A stretch of DNA of 64,000 nucleotides from Ailurus styani (taxonomy: Eukaryota > Chordata > Mammalia > Carnivora > Ailuridae), in assembly GCA_002007465.1 (NCBI GenBank), contig LNAC01000004.1, positions 283,705-347,704 of the forward strand, written 5' to 3'. Within the stretch, counting starts at the first letter, position 1. Every line of letters starts with the position of its first letter. Below the pieces are notes generated by a model. It saw nothing but the letters and a program-made list of their open reading frames with translations, was not told where the DNA came from and searched no databases. Position numbers and translations under genes: made by a program. This document shows positions 37,939-50,087 of this stretch, in pieces.

Positions 37939-37994
37939 GCATATATACATATATATATATATTTACACACACACACACACATATATATATATAC
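37939..37994 (+). repeat. AT/AC compound microsatellite
   Basis: (AT)n, then (AC)n, then (AT)n; about 210 bp downstream of the ZNF385B exon's donor. Confidence 0.95.
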
Positions 37995-38203
37995 TTAAAT
38001 GTATATATTTAACAACATGGAATGATAACATCAAATGCTTAGGTTCCGTGCAAACACATAACCTTTCCTGTGAAGGAAACATATTAATATTATAAAAACA
38101 AATCATGGAGAGTAACATGCAACAGCTGAGGGGAGGAGAATGGGGTTGGGGCAGGGGACCCGGAGAAACACAAACAATGTAAAGAACAAAAAGTGTCATT
38201 GAC

Positions 38204-38366
38204 CTGATTTGTCAGAGCTGTTGCCTGTGATTGGAGTGATGGAGCAGCTGGGATTAGCCTTTGCGCTGTCCTTGGAAGAAACCATTTTGGGTTTATTTTT
38301 CGTTGCCTCTAGTGCTTTGACCTTCTTGGCATGTTTACTTCCTTTGTAGTGGGCCTCGGCCTGGCT
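38204..38366 (-). CDS. ZNF385B: ZNF385B coding exon: end of zinc finger 1 plus linker
   Basis: A 163-nt internal exon. On the minus strand the acceptor reads TTTGTAG before 38366 and the donor is CAG|GTCAATG after 38204. It encodes 54 residues in phase 0 plus a single G that opens the next codon. The peptide starts SQAEAHYKGSKHAKKVKALE, which carries both zinc-ligand histidines of the first U1-type finger (H-x5-H in AHYKGSKH); the paired cysteines must be in the preceding exon, outside the window. A Ser/Lys/Thr-rich linker follows (KNKPKMVSSKDSAKANPS, then ITPITGNSSDKS). No stop or frameshift interrupts it. The carried G joins AA of the next exon to give Glu (SDKS-E-DKGK), as in ZNF385B. About 25.6 kb of intron separates it from the next exon. 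Confidence 0.93.
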
Positions 38367-39500
38367 CTACAAAGGAGAACAAATCAGGCTCATTTTTTTG
38401 CTACTTACAAACACCACAATGGATGATCATGCAGGAAAATATACATTCAATCATAGGCACCACGGACATTTAGAACTCAGCACTCAACTAGGCTTTGGCA
38501 TTTAAGGAAGTGGTAGACCAGTTCCTAAGGGGGTTTTGCGTATTGAAACCCTCTCTACGACACAGAGGACCTGTGTCTTTAAAAACCAGACATTATTATG
38601 AGTGGACAACAGGGCCAGGGTACACTTGTGATGGAGGTGAGCCTTGTCATCGGTGGCCTCCCACCACTGCCCGTTGGGGTTACTCTTCAAACACTGAGCT
38701 AGAAACAAGCTGCTGCGAGTGTCCTTCCACAAAACTTCCATTTTGTTTCCCTTCAGCTAAAAACCGGTTTGCCCTGTATCTACTTTCTTCTAGGTTCTGC
38801 TCTCTCTGAGAGCAACTGGTGTAACACAGCAACCTGCTGGTGAGTGGAAATGGAGCTACATTTTAGAGTCATCTCTGTGTGCTTCGTGCAGCATTTGGAA
38901 GATCCCAGTTCCAAGAATGGATAATTTAAGCCACAAAGGAGGGGCAGTCCTTGTTTTTAATCTCAGAAGTGATTCTGAAGTCAAAGCAGTTAGTGTTATA
39001 CTCACTTATACCAAAGCACAGGTGGAACTGTGACTTCAATATCAGATCAAAAGGAAAAAAAGAGATCAAGACAAGTGACCACTAAAAATCTTTAAAAGAC
39101 AAAAACAAATTACAGCAAAACAAGAAAACATTTAACCAATTTATTGGCATTTGGAAATCTCTCTGCCTAAAGAATAAGGGTTTTATATTTGGGACATCTA
39201 GCACGAATACACATATTAACAAGAGAATCTAAGTATATTCACTTCAATTTCATTTTGAGTAGACCCTGAAAATAAAAACATGCATGTGGCAAAAATAAAA
39301 AAACAAATTAAGACATATATTATATGACATATTAGCTTACTTATAAAGGTGAAATGGGTGATAAACTTATCACAAAATGAGTTTTTGTTACAGAATTTCC
39401 AAAATATTAACTTTTTTAATGTCAGTTTTCCTTATACACCTGTATGTACTTAAAGATGATTATATTAGTGGTTTCATCACTTTACTCAGCAAGCAGAATA
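38367..39500. other. Intronic, unassigned, next to an exon
   Basis: 38480-38850 is unique-looking with balanced GC; a 104-codon plus-strand frame (38495-38809) and a minus-strand one (38502-38741) overlap and show no domain. The rest is AT-rich. Confidence 0.4.
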
Positions 39501-39501
39501 C

Positions 39502-39502
<1 letters not shown>

Positions 39503-39536
<34 letters not shown>

Positions 39537-39557
39537 CGCGTGCGCACACGCGCATGT
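39503..39557 (+). repeat. (GT)n followed by GC/CA alternating tract
   Basis: About 14 TG units then GCGTGCGCGTGCGCACACGC: some 55 bases of almost unbroken alternating purine-pyrimidine. Confidence 0.95.
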
Positions 39558-39954
39558 GTAAGTAGGTGGGCAGAAGTGCCAATGGACAGAATGAGCCAGG
39601 TTTTAATTCTGTATTTCAACTAAGGTATGTACGTGGTTGCCTTAGCATAGAACACTGATCACCCTTATATTGACCGCACACAGTACCTAAATTCCTGAAT
39701 ATCTTTTCATAAATTTCATTGTAGATCATCATTGACTTATAATTGCTCTTAGTTGGTTGGCTCAAGGACTTCTCACATCGTTCTTTGTCAGGTTGGAAAA
39801 AATAATGATCCCAAAGGAGGAGAAAAGTGGAACATAAGTTCTTTACTTACTAGGAACAAAGAATACTTAAATCCAGCTAATATAGATGGTGGGATACAAA
39901 TTAAGAAAATATACAAATAAAAATGTAAAAATTGATAACATGAAGTGATAGTAA

Positions 39955-40145
39955 TGACTAATATTATTGAGCCTCTGCCAAGCACAGTTCTAAATGTATT
40001 CTGTGTATTAGTTCATTTAATCCTTATAATACTCTGTGTGGTAGGTACCATTATTAATCAACATTTTACAGAAAGAAAAAACCAGGCACAGAGAAGTTAA
40101 GTAACATATCGAAAGTCACACAGGCAGGGGTAGAAGCCTCTTTGT
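39955..40145 (+). mobile_element. MIR SINE
   Basis: 'cctctgccaagcacagttct', 'agttcatttaatccttataa', 'ggcacagagaagttaagtaa' and 'aaagtcacacaggcagggg' are strong MIR landmarks. Confidence 0.88.
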
Positions 40146-41745
40146 CCATCTGAAATGCTTACATGAACACCCCTATTTAACTGTATGCCCATACATTTAC
40201 ATACACATACTCACACTAAGCTAACATTATAATTTTAATAAAAAGAAAAAATTACACAAAAGGAAGCCACACTGCTTTTAATGACTCAGTGAAGATTATG
40301 TCTTAACAAAGTTTCTATGAGTAGGAAAAATCTACTTCATGGGAAATATACTTGCATAGTATGTTAGGCCTGTTCCTTCCTAAAGAGCTAAGTAAATCGC
40401 ATCCTTTAGGTATGTAATAATTTCTACATGATATCAGGAGATCGAATAACTCATCTTTCCAAGTATACTGAGTATGTGGTGTTACTTTAGTGCCCTCCGG
40501 CTAAAGAAACATATGGTTCTCTAAATAAAACCTCCTGACACAAGATAAGCAGAGTGTCATTTCCTCATTACAATTTCTTGGCATTACTGCAGAAAGTTAA
40601 CAGCATCAATTAGCACTTGAGATAAAGATCCAGCTAAGTGACACCTCGCTGGATGCCAAGATGGAAAGAACGCTCCAAAGCCATGATCCACTTTCCTTTT
40701 GAGTTCTGGGGCATGGAGAGAAGTGCAACAAGGGAGTTGAGCGTCTACTCAACGTTAGGTGGGAAGGACTTGTGGCATAAAGAGAGTGGCAGGCACCACT
40801 CATTCACATTTGGCATCTTTCCAATTCCCGTGTGGTATTCTTGGTAGTAGCACTTTGCTCTCCTCAGTACTGTATCTGGGGCAGTGTCAACAGTTTCTAA
40901 ATCCTGGGCAAATCTTCAAGTGAAACTGAGACAGTGTTAAGGGTAACACGATTAACCTGACTTCATTATCTAGGACTCTTCTTACTTGAGGAGTGAAAGA
41001 AACAAGGACAAGAGCCAGAAAATCCATGAACTAGGCAACACAAATCAAGCCCAATCAACAACGGCTCTTGTGTCACTTCTGAGAGACCTGGTTGACCAAA
41101 CTGACTTGCCTTACACCTCAGCGACTGAACGGCAGACGTATTTGTCTAGCTCTACTGGCCCGCTTTCTGCTTCTCTGCCAAAAGTACTGCTGTGCCCCTA
41201 ACTGGCAATGCGCAAAGAAACCTCTTGCCAAGGATTGTCAGAATTAGAGAGCTGCCTAAACCACCATATTGACCTCCACACGAGATTACCTCAGGATCTA
41301 GGTTCTTCTCTCACAGGTCACCACAGTAGCAACCAGACCACCTTCCTGGAGAGGAAGAGCTTTGACAGGAAATGACATCCTGGAATTTTCTCTTCCGTTT
41401 ATCTCCATGTTTGTTACAACAGCCTTTTGCTTTCCCAAATCCTCTCCATCTCTCAGGACTCAGCAACGTTACTAGAGAAAGTCCTCAACCATTTATTTGC
41501 CGGTAGAACTCATCTTGTTGCATTTAAAAAAGTAATTAGAACTCTTCCCTTCCTTAAAGAAAGTTCATCATTAGAACTATTGGTGTCTATTTTTCTGAGA
41601 CCTTAGATTTCAGGATGTTAAGCAGTGTCACATGGGAAATAGCAAAGGTCAGTTAATTTTCAGAGAAACTCTATAAACTAAAACGTCAAATAAAAAAGAT
41701 GTCAAATGAACACAGGCTACACTAACAAGGGGGAAACGTTATTAT
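40146..41745. other. Intronic, unassigned
   Basis: 40620-41450 has balanced GC and no recognised repeat. Open frames at 40638-40847 and 40986-41201 are short and featureless. An apparent QLSNSD match on the minus strand near 41250 was rejected as a ZNF385B exon. Confidence 0.4.
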
Positions 41746-41749
41746 TATT

Positions 41750-42095
41750 GCACAAAGAATCATTTAGCACCTGCCATGTGCTAGACATTGAGAAAGATGA
41801 AAAACAAAGACCCTACTCACAAGAGTGGTTGGAAGGAAAAGGCATGCATGCAAATAGCTACAACTCAAAGCAGAGAGTAGAATTATAAAATGGGATGTAA
41901 AGAGTAACAAGGAAGGATGGAAGTTACAGGAGAGGTAAATCTCTTCGGATTGGAGTGATCATGGAAGCTTCAGGAAAAAGAGGCATCACAGCTGGGGCCT
42001 GCTCTAGGGGGCAGGGTTCTAAAGCGGCAGAAGTGGGGAGAGGGAGCTATTTCAGGCAAAGGGAACAGCATGTGCTAGGATAGTGAAGTCCTCTG
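41750..42095 (-). mobile_element. L2-type LINE 3' region, antisense
   Basis: 'ttagcacctgccatgtgcta', 'caaagaccctactcacaaga' and 'ggcaaagggaacagcatgtg' are antisense L2 3' landmarks. Confidence 0.6.
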
Positions 42096-43440
42096 AGCTA
42101 TGCAGTATTCCTCGGGCATGTCGGTTTCTCAGCATCACTGGAACACAGACAGATAAAAGAAACAACAGGGAAAGACCGCTTTATCGTGCTACCTGGAAAA
42201 TTATTATTCCCTGTAAAACAGAATGTGTAAGAGTGTTCTACAATTAAAAAAACAAATGTTCTTTTTGTAGGCATCTTATAGAGAAAATGGTTATAAAGTG
42301 AGATGTGGCTTTTGCATCACAGGTTTTATCCTCTGCTCCAAACTATAATCCTATATTAAAACAACAACTAAATTATTTATATTGAAGCTTTAATAATTGT
42401 TTGAGATAAAAGCGTGGCACTTAAAAATACTATAGTTAAACATATTAAGGAACAAACTAAAGACTGCTGAGTATGAGCTAAATAATTATTTGCATTTTTG
42501 CTTTAACATAGATTATTATTAACTATAAAAGGTTGTTTGCATATACTTGCTGCATTGACAAAATCACACACTCTCAGAGACAAAGTTACAATGTATGAAA
42601 CCCAAGAACGAGGTTTACTGAATCCAGAGATGGCTGGTAAGTCTGCCGGTATTTGTCACTATAAGGCCTACAGTATCAGTAACGACATACTACTGGCTTT
42701 GATACTCATTTCATTCAGTCCTCAATCTATTGAGCTCTTTTGAAAACAAAGTCTAGACAAAAATTGTAACCGATATGAGATTTTTAGCATAGAAGGACAT
42801 GATGTTTTTGCTAATTTCGAGTTTATAGCTAAGTGAAACACTCTGGGTTGCTGGAGCCTGTCCAGAGTTTGTCGTGATGCAGATCTCCGGGAGCTTGCGA
42901 ATGTCATCCCCTGAGAGGCTAGGGTTCCAAGCACAGCCTTTCATATTTAATAGCTTTATAGGACGTATGTAGGAAAACCCATCAATTCCAAATATTTATA
43001 GATGACTAAAGAGAAAAGTAGTGGCTCTCTAGGAAGAAACGATGTGCATGCTAGACCGCTAATTCTCTTTGGGCCTAATTTACATTCTATCCAATATCAT
43101 CAGATGGAAGTGGAGTTCCTCGGCTGCTGCTGCTTTAAAATGCCACTATTTGAATACATGAGCATTGCATGTATATTTGTTCACATTATCAAAACATTCC
43201 CATGTAGGCAAATTAACTCATTTCTTAAAATGCCAAGATCTTGAGTAGGCTTCAAGTTATCAACTTAATTTTTCAAATGCAGCCAGCTAAAAGTCTTGAT
43301 GCTAGTGTTTCTGGTGCATGATTCATTGGTGGAATTACTTTACACATTGAAACATGGAGAAGCTATAAATGAACCTAACAACTATGACAGAATTTATATA
43401 ATGAATTAGAAAAACACTATCGTTTGAGTTTAAAATCATC
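42096..43440. other. Intronic, unassigned
   Basis: AT-rich with a balanced unique patch at 43000-43250. No gene recognised. Confidence 0.4.
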
Positions 43441-44101
43441 TGGAACACAGCAAAAAGGTACTTTTTTTTTNTAAAAAAAAAAAGGTGCTTTTTTTTTTTT
43501 TTTAAAGATTTTATTTATTTATTTGACACAGAGAGAGAGATNTAAAATCATCTGGAACACAGCAAAAAGGTACTTTTTTTTTTTTTAAAAAGGTGCTTTT
43601 TTTTTTTAAAAATAAAGTTGTTTCTTGCAGAGTTCCAAGTGAATAAAATTTTGCATCATTTTCCCAGTGGGTTTTATATCTCAATTAGGTGAACGTAGAT
43701 TATTAATTGTAGATGATTCCAAGCAATCTAAGATTCTTCCCCTCAATACCCAACTATACCTTATGTTTCTAGTTTAGGATTGACTACAGCAGTGCATTAA
43801 AGGGATAGTTAATTATATGAACCTGACTATGTCANGCTTTTTTTTAAAAAAAAAAAAAAGGTGCTTTTTTTTTTAAAAATAAAGTTGTTTCTTGCAGAGT
43901 TCCAAGTGAATAAAATTTTGCATCATTTTCCCAGTGGGTTTTATATCTCAATTAGGTGAACGTAGATTATTAATTGTAGATGATTCCAAGCAATCTAAGA
44001 TTCTTCCCCTCAATACCCAACTATACCTTATGTTTCTAGTTTAGGATTGACTACAGCAGTGCATTAAAGGGATAGTTAATTATATGAACCTGACTATGTC
44101 A
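43441..44101. other. Assembly-made duplications around single-N joins
   Basis: About 243 bases (43591-43834, 'aggtgctttt...' to '...ctgactatgtca') recur essentially unchanged at 43860-44101. A shorter block 'taaaatcatctggaacacag' with its flank is at 43430 and 43543. Ns at 43471, 43542 and 43835 separate the copies. The sequence itself is not a known transposon. Confidence 0.85.
43490..43541 (-). mobile_element. SINEC tail fragment at an N join
   Basis: Oligo-T, AAAGATTTTATTTATTTATT and GACACAGAGAGAGAGAT, cut by the N at 43542. It suggests a complete SINE here that the assembly lost. Confidence 0.85.
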
Positions 44102-44418
44102 GTTGTGATCTAAGCCCCAAATCCTTTCAAATAAAACCAAATCATGTCATTTCATTGAATTCTGCTCTCTCTTCCTGTTCTCTCCTTTTTTTCAAATAAG
44201 GCCATAGTTAAAAAACAACTCAACCATATATATGTGTCAAGGTAAAGTCTGTCCCAGAATATTAATTTCCAAATTCTATTCATGAATATTGCAAATTATA
44301 GAGATTATATTTTGAAAAGGATTTTCCCCCCACCAGCGTAAGGGAAGGTTTATGAAAATTTTGTTCAACGTAAATAATGGATGAGAAAATGAGATTTATT
44401 TAATGCCATGATTTCTTT

Positions 44419-44619
44419 TTTTTTTTTTTTTTAAGATTTTATTTATTTTTTTCACAGAGGGAGAGAGCTCACAAGGAGGCAGAGAGGCAGGCAGAGAGAG
44501 AGGGGGAAGCAGGCTCCCCGTCGAGCAGGGAGCCCCATGTGGGCCTCAATCCCAGGACCCTGAGATCATGACCTGAGCCGAAAGCAGAGGCTTTAACCCA
44601 CTGAGCCACCCAGGCGCCC
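44419..44619 (-). mobile_element. Young mustelid-type SINEC
   Basis: Ends GGCTTTAACCCACTGAGCCACC; perfect flanks TAATGCCATGATTTCTTT on both sides (44401-44418 and 44620-44637). Confidence 0.96.
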
Positions 44620-44639
44620 TAATGCCATGATTTCTTTAA

Positions 44640-46450
44640 CCATCATCAGAATTTAGTTAGAAATTCCATACAAGTATCTTAAATGCTTACCATAGAAAAA
44701 AAGACTGCTTACTTCTCCATTTCATATTACAATTTTGAATTTCACATACAGTTTTGAATATTTACTTTGTCTTCTGGGTTAGGGGTTAATATCTGAGTCA
44801 ATTTAATGATAAATGTATGTGTAAACTCCTAGTGTTTGCTCTAGAGTTCAGCTGAGGCAAGAAGAAGTTTAAATAAACCCTGGAGAAATATGCCCTTAAC
44901 TTCTTCTCTCCCAAATCCTAACAGGAGCAAATCATGAACTCCACACAGAATGCATTTATAAACCAGATTCTCTAAGTTATCATGCTGAAAATGGGAGAGT
45001 TACTCTTCTGTACACTAACATCATCTTGAATATGAAATAATAAGAACATTTATAATTTATAAAAATCTCTAATTTTCTCAAAGAATTATGCATATGGGGA
45101 CCTAATGTGTTAGAACTGTGAAATCTTAGAATTTTTATGAAACACACGAATACCATCTTTTATTTTTATAAAATATACTACCAAACATTACAGATTTGGT
45201 AATAATTAATATTCTTAACTCATTTATTTTATGATTTTCCCCAAAGTAATCCAAGTGGAAATTGTCTACCTCTCCCTAATTATTTTCACATTTTATATTA
45301 AATTGGGAAATTTTAGATAATAATTCTCAGCTACCTTGAAATATAAAGAAGGGAATCTCAGAGTTTATAGTGATTTCCTAGTTACATTTTAAGTAACATG
45401 TGTGAGAGTGGTGCTATCTTTCAGTGGGGAAATAGATTGCCATTATGTGCTTTATAATAACGATTTTTGGTACTCAATGATAAGTATCGCAATATAATTC
45501 AAATCTACGCACTAAAGCTGTGACTCTCCAGCTAACTAATTCAAGTCTTCTGATGGTCTTTTAAATTAGGCTCCCAGGCTTCTACACATTAATTTTTAAT
45601 CAGTCTAGAAGGTATTACATTTACTTCCATTTCCATATTAAGGAAATTTACATAATTGATACAAAATAAATCAAAAATTAGAATTTGCATTATGTCTCCT
45701 TATATTTAATTATAATATCCCTAAAGTAGACAAAAGTGGCAAAGTAACTTTGAAAGTGCAATGACCAGAAAATTGGTTGAAGAATGGCTTTAGTAATATT
45801 TGTTTAATATATTATTTATTTATCATTACTCATTTGAAAATCTCTTTTACAGAAAGGTTTGTTGTAAAACTTATACCCCAAAGCTTTACACCAATTTTTA
45901 AAACTGAGCATTTTATAATTCAAAATTAAGTAAATATGTGAATATAAAGAATAATACCGTATCCTTTCAAAACATACAGATAAAACTAAGAAACAACAAT
46001 GAAACTGTACATATTTAGCAGTCACTTGGCCAACCTGATTCAAATTAAGATTGTCTCTAAAGTACCAGATTAAACTAGAAATTTTCATTCCAGATTAATC
46101 TGGCCAACCTTCTAACATATGTGAAATTTGTCTCGTGGAGGTAAAACTAAGATAAAAATGCCTTTGACTTTGATTTACCCATACATATCAAAATATTTCA
46201 ATATAGTCAGCCAAGTGGATTTCTAGTTTCTGATTCTGTGTGATGTTGCCTAAAAGTTCTATTCACCAATAATAACCACGATACGGGTTGTTCATATAAT
46301 GTATGGTAATCATTACTGTGTACTCTTACTCATCTCTGAATCTTCTGAAGTACCTATGGTATAATACAGACTCAGTGAAAAGTTTTTGAATTGAATATAA
46401 TATAAATAGGACACTGTAGGGAAAATCTTCTAAAGCAGGATTTAAGTCTG
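44640..46450. other. Very AT-rich intronic stretch, unassigned
   Basis: No gene or clear repeat recognised; the 90-codon minus frame at 45816-46088 has no domain. Confidence 0.4.
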
Positions 46451-46454
46451 AGAG

Positions 46455-47050
46455 TCCATTCATTTTTTCATTCAACAAATGCATATTGAAAACCTATTAT
46501 GTTTCAGGCATCATTCTAAGTGTTATGGGATGCAGGTCTAGTAAAACATGCTAGCATGGGAGATAGCTAATAAAATATAAATATATATATATAGTTAAGT
46601 GATTAAATTAAGTGATAAGTGATAGATTTATGAATATGTTAGGGCATGCTGTAAAAACAATCAAGGAAGGTAAGACGAGTAGACTGATGGGTGCCACTTT
46701 AGGTACTGAGGTAAGTTTTTCTACTGTGGGGACATTTGTAGAGAGACCTAAACGAAGTGAGGGAGTTAAGCAGGTAGATAGATGGTAGAAAATCATTTCA
46801 GGTCCAGTGAACAGCAAATGGCCATGTAAGGATTTTGACTTTAATCTGAGGAGCTGGGAAATCCTTGCAGTGTTTTGAACAGATAAGGAACCTTGTCTGA
46901 TTTCTGTTTATAAAAGGATTACTCTGGTTCTTGTGTGGAGGACAAGCTATGCGTGTATGGTGAGGAGACTGGGATTGAGGCACAGTTTGAAAGGAGGCTG
47001 TTTCCATCATTCAGGCAAGAGATAGCAAGGGTTCAAAGTCATATTTGAGG
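46455..47050 (-). mobile_element. L2-type LINE 3' region, antisense
   Basis: 'ttcattcaacaaatgcatat', 'gagagacctaaacgaagtga', 'aaggattactctggttcttg' and 'cattcaggcaagagatagca' occur in the order of reverse-complement L2. Confidence 0.65.
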
Positions 47051-47199
47051 GCAGCAAAGACCATATTAGAAGGAAAGAAAAGACAGGAGAGGAAGACCTA
47101 GAAAGCAAGACAGGGAGTAACAGTGTTCTTAAATACACAGATTTCACATTTCAGGGGCACTACACACCAAAAGCCAGAGCTTTTTAGAAATAGGAGCTA

Positions 47200-48456
47200 C
47201 TCCTCCTATTAAGGTAAGTCTTTCAATCCAGAGATCTGTTCCTTTTTGCCTTCCTCAAGTCTATTATCCCTTTTCTTTTTTTATATTTATATTCAATCCT
47301 CCTCTTCCAAATAAATCCTTGTGATCAAGGTCTAAACAAGTTCTAATCTCCCCAACTCAAATGAATCATCTTTCAACCCACATTCACCCCTAACTTTTCA
47401 CCCTATCACTCTGCTCCCTCTCACAGCTAATTTGTTAAATTGTGTGCAGATCTTCATTTTCTCTCCTTGAATCCGGTCCATCTTAATTCCCTGAAACAGA
47501 CACCACCAAGACATGGTGTCCTACATGCTAAAACCAAGAACATCTTCCATTCCTCGTCTTGCTTGAGCAATAGTGTACACCTGGCCCTGCTGACCTCTTG
47601 CCTCTTCTTTGGAAGGCATTCTTTTTCCAGCTCTTTGCTAGGTTGGCATTCCCCCATCTTCCTTTCAGAAGCATTTGCAGGCTCGTCCTCCCCTGTCTAG
47701 TCACTGAATGTTTATATATTCCAAAGTTCAGTTGTAGGCCTTCTTGTCTTCTCACAAAAAACCTTCCAATCAAGAGATCAGTCTTATTCCCTAATCACCT
47801 CTACAGCAGTAATTCCTGGTTTCTACCTCTCCAGTCTACATCTCTCTTCTGAGCTGCAGACCTAGACTATTCACTTGGATAACTCAAAGCACTTTAAACA
47901 TAAGTTCAGAACCAAACTCCTGTGATATCAGACAAGTGATTCACTCAAAAGCCCCTCTTGCTCTCTTGCAATCTGTTCTCTACATGGCAGGCAGCCAGAG
48001 TGATATTTTCAAAATGCAAATCTGATCATCTCATTCCTCTGCTTAAGATCCTCAACACCTTTTTGCTATTCGTGGTTTAAAATCTAAAATAATCATATGC
48101 AAGACCTACATGGCCTACTTCTTACCTACCTCTAGTTTCATTTGGTAGCAGCTCTCTGTCATTTTCTGAGGAACTGAAATAGAGTATGGCTGGAAAATAA
48201 TTACGGTATCATTCTTTTGCACATGCCTAAAACACTATCCCTTTTCTCTTTTGCTAATTAATTCCTATTTCTCCTACAGAAGGCAACCCAAATATTTCTT
48301 CCTTAGGAAGCCTTCCATGATGCCCAGACCAGGCCATATCCTAGCTCTTTAAATTGCTTTCTTCATAGCACAACTCACTACTAAAAATAAATTATTAATT
48401 TTTATAATTTGATTATGTCTTCCCTGATTAGACGCCTTCATTAGGCTTGTACTTAT
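47200..48456 (+). mobile_element. L2-type LINE
   Basis: 'tctgcttaagatcctcaaca', 'gacctacatggcctacttct', 'gaagccttccatgatgccca' and 'agcacaactcactactaaaa' are L2 landmarks in order. Several open frames at 47440-47852 on both strands arise from this composition. It abuts the antisense L2 at 46455. Confidence 0.7.
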
Positions 48457-48472
48457 AAGATTTTTGCTCTTC

Positions 48473-48671
48473 GGGCGCCTGGGTGGCTCAGTGGGTTAAA
48501 GCCTCTGCTTTCGGCTCAGGTCATGATCTCAGGGTCCTGGGATCGAGGCCCGCATCGGGCTCCCTGCTCAGCGGGAAGCCTGCTTTCCCCCCCCCCCTCT
48601 GTGCCTGCCTCTCTGCCTCCTTGTGATCTCTCTCCCTCTATGAAATAAATAAATAAAATCTTAAAAAAAAA
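48473..48671 (+). mobile_element. Young mustelid-type SINEC
   Basis: GGGCGCCTGGGTGGCTCAGT with GGGTTAAAGCC; perfect 16-base flanks AAGATTTTTGCTCTTC at 48457-48472 and 48672-48687. Confidence 0.97.
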
Positions 48672-48689
48672 AAGATTTTTGCTCTTCAT

Positions 48690-49635
48690 CGTATCTCTTT
48701 ACTCAGCATACTGCCTGAGATGTGCTAGACATTTCATACATACTATTTACATTGACAGATGAACAGATGAATGAATGGAGAAAGAATCTTTATTATTTGG
48801 CAAAGAATTAAAGTAAGGTTTGAAGAAGAAAAGTAATTGAGTTTATTCTAAAAGTTTCAGGCCCAAATGACTGGGAAAATGGTGAAATGATTAAAAACAA
48901 CAACAAAAAATGCACTTATGGTGGGATAAGGAAATGTGCAGAGGAAAATAAAAACTCAGTTTGGGCATCTTCTATTTAGGCTTCTAATGGGTGCAAGACT
49001 GAGGTCCAACAAAGAACTGGAAATGCAAATGGTAGTTGAGCAGAGAGGCTGGGGCTAGAAACCCCCATTTGGGAACCACATGGTAAGATGATAGGTGCAA
49101 CTCTCTGGGGAGATGAGAGTCCCGAGGAATTAAGAATAGATGGGGGAAAAACCTATCTGAGGAAAGAATCCTGAGAAATAGCTCCATTTAATACATAACA
49201 TGTGGAAGAGAAGTCTGCACCAGCTACAGAAAAGCCACCAGAACTACAAGAAAGTAATAAAACACAGAAGTCAAGGGAAGTAAAAAGGAAAGAAAAACTG
49301 AAGTCTTACTGAAGTACGACAGCATCTTAAATATTAAAATACTTACCTATAATTTCAAAATAACCTCATAAAATGACTGGAAAATAATGTAATATGAGGT
49401 CTTCGTGTCCTGGAAGAATATCTGATAATGTTGCTCAGAAAGGTGGTGGCCATGTTTGTGTGAAATAAAGGATCTATTTATAGCTACTGCCCCAAGGAAA
49501 TCAGAGTGCCTCACCCATCACTTCAAAGAACTGAGGACTGCAGAGCCACAGAGAGAACACAGCAGCCTGAAGACTGCCAACATAACGTCAGGTTACAAAA
49601 ACTACTCTGAATTCAATAATAAAAGTAGTGACAAA
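48690..49635. other. Intronic, unassigned
   Basis: A/G-rich; possibly ancient LINE remnants but nothing I can name. No gene recognised. Confidence 0.4.
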
Positions 49636-49637
49636 TA

Positions 49638-49850
49638 GTGAACATGTATTATTTGCTGTGTACCAGACACTGTGCTGAGTACTTTATGGACAGCATCTCA
49701 TTTAATCCGCACAAAACCATGTGAGGCAGGTATTATTAGTCCAAGAGACCCTGAAAAGTTAAGTAATTGTTCAGTATTACACTGTCAGGAACGAAAGACC
49801 CTGGATTCAAACCCAGGATTAAAAGATTAGACTCTTAACCAGTATATCAT
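49638..49850 (+). mobile_element. MIR SINE
   Basis: 'ttgctgtgtaccagacactg', 'catctcatttaatccgcaca' and 'attcaaacccaggattaaaa' are clear MIR landmarks. Confidence 0.85.
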
Positions 49851-50087
49851 TGAAGCAAACCCCGAACCCATCACAGGAGAAGATCCAAAACAGAATAGAC
49901 TTTGTCCCTTAGTCACTCTGGCAAAAGATGACCTTCTTTCCTTAGGATAATCTAGAGGCAAAAATAGTTCTGGGGATGTGCCCTTTAAGGTCATGGAAGG
50001 TACAGTTCTCATTGTAGAGAACAGATTCAGTAATTCACAACCAATCCTTGGGTGTCATACGTTAAAGATTTTAAAAAATCCCCTTTA

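Larger units (their letters stand above)
12594..38203 (-). other. 25.6-kb ZNF385B intron
   Basis: Delimited by the acceptor at 12593/12594 and the donor at 38203/38204. It is packed with SINE, L1, L2, MIR and hAT remnants (listed separately). No further coding exon was seen; the phases of the two bordering exons already match each other. Confidence 0.85.

Noticed and set aside
41236..41262. Minus-strand QLSNSD-like peptide resembling the start of ZNF385B finger 1
   Set aside because: The reading frame lacks the upstream cysteines and a codon of the expected motif, and no donor follows; coincidence.
47440..47852. Several overlapping 67-86-codon frames on both strands
   Set aside because: Old L2 LINE sequence; frames on both strands at once and no domain.
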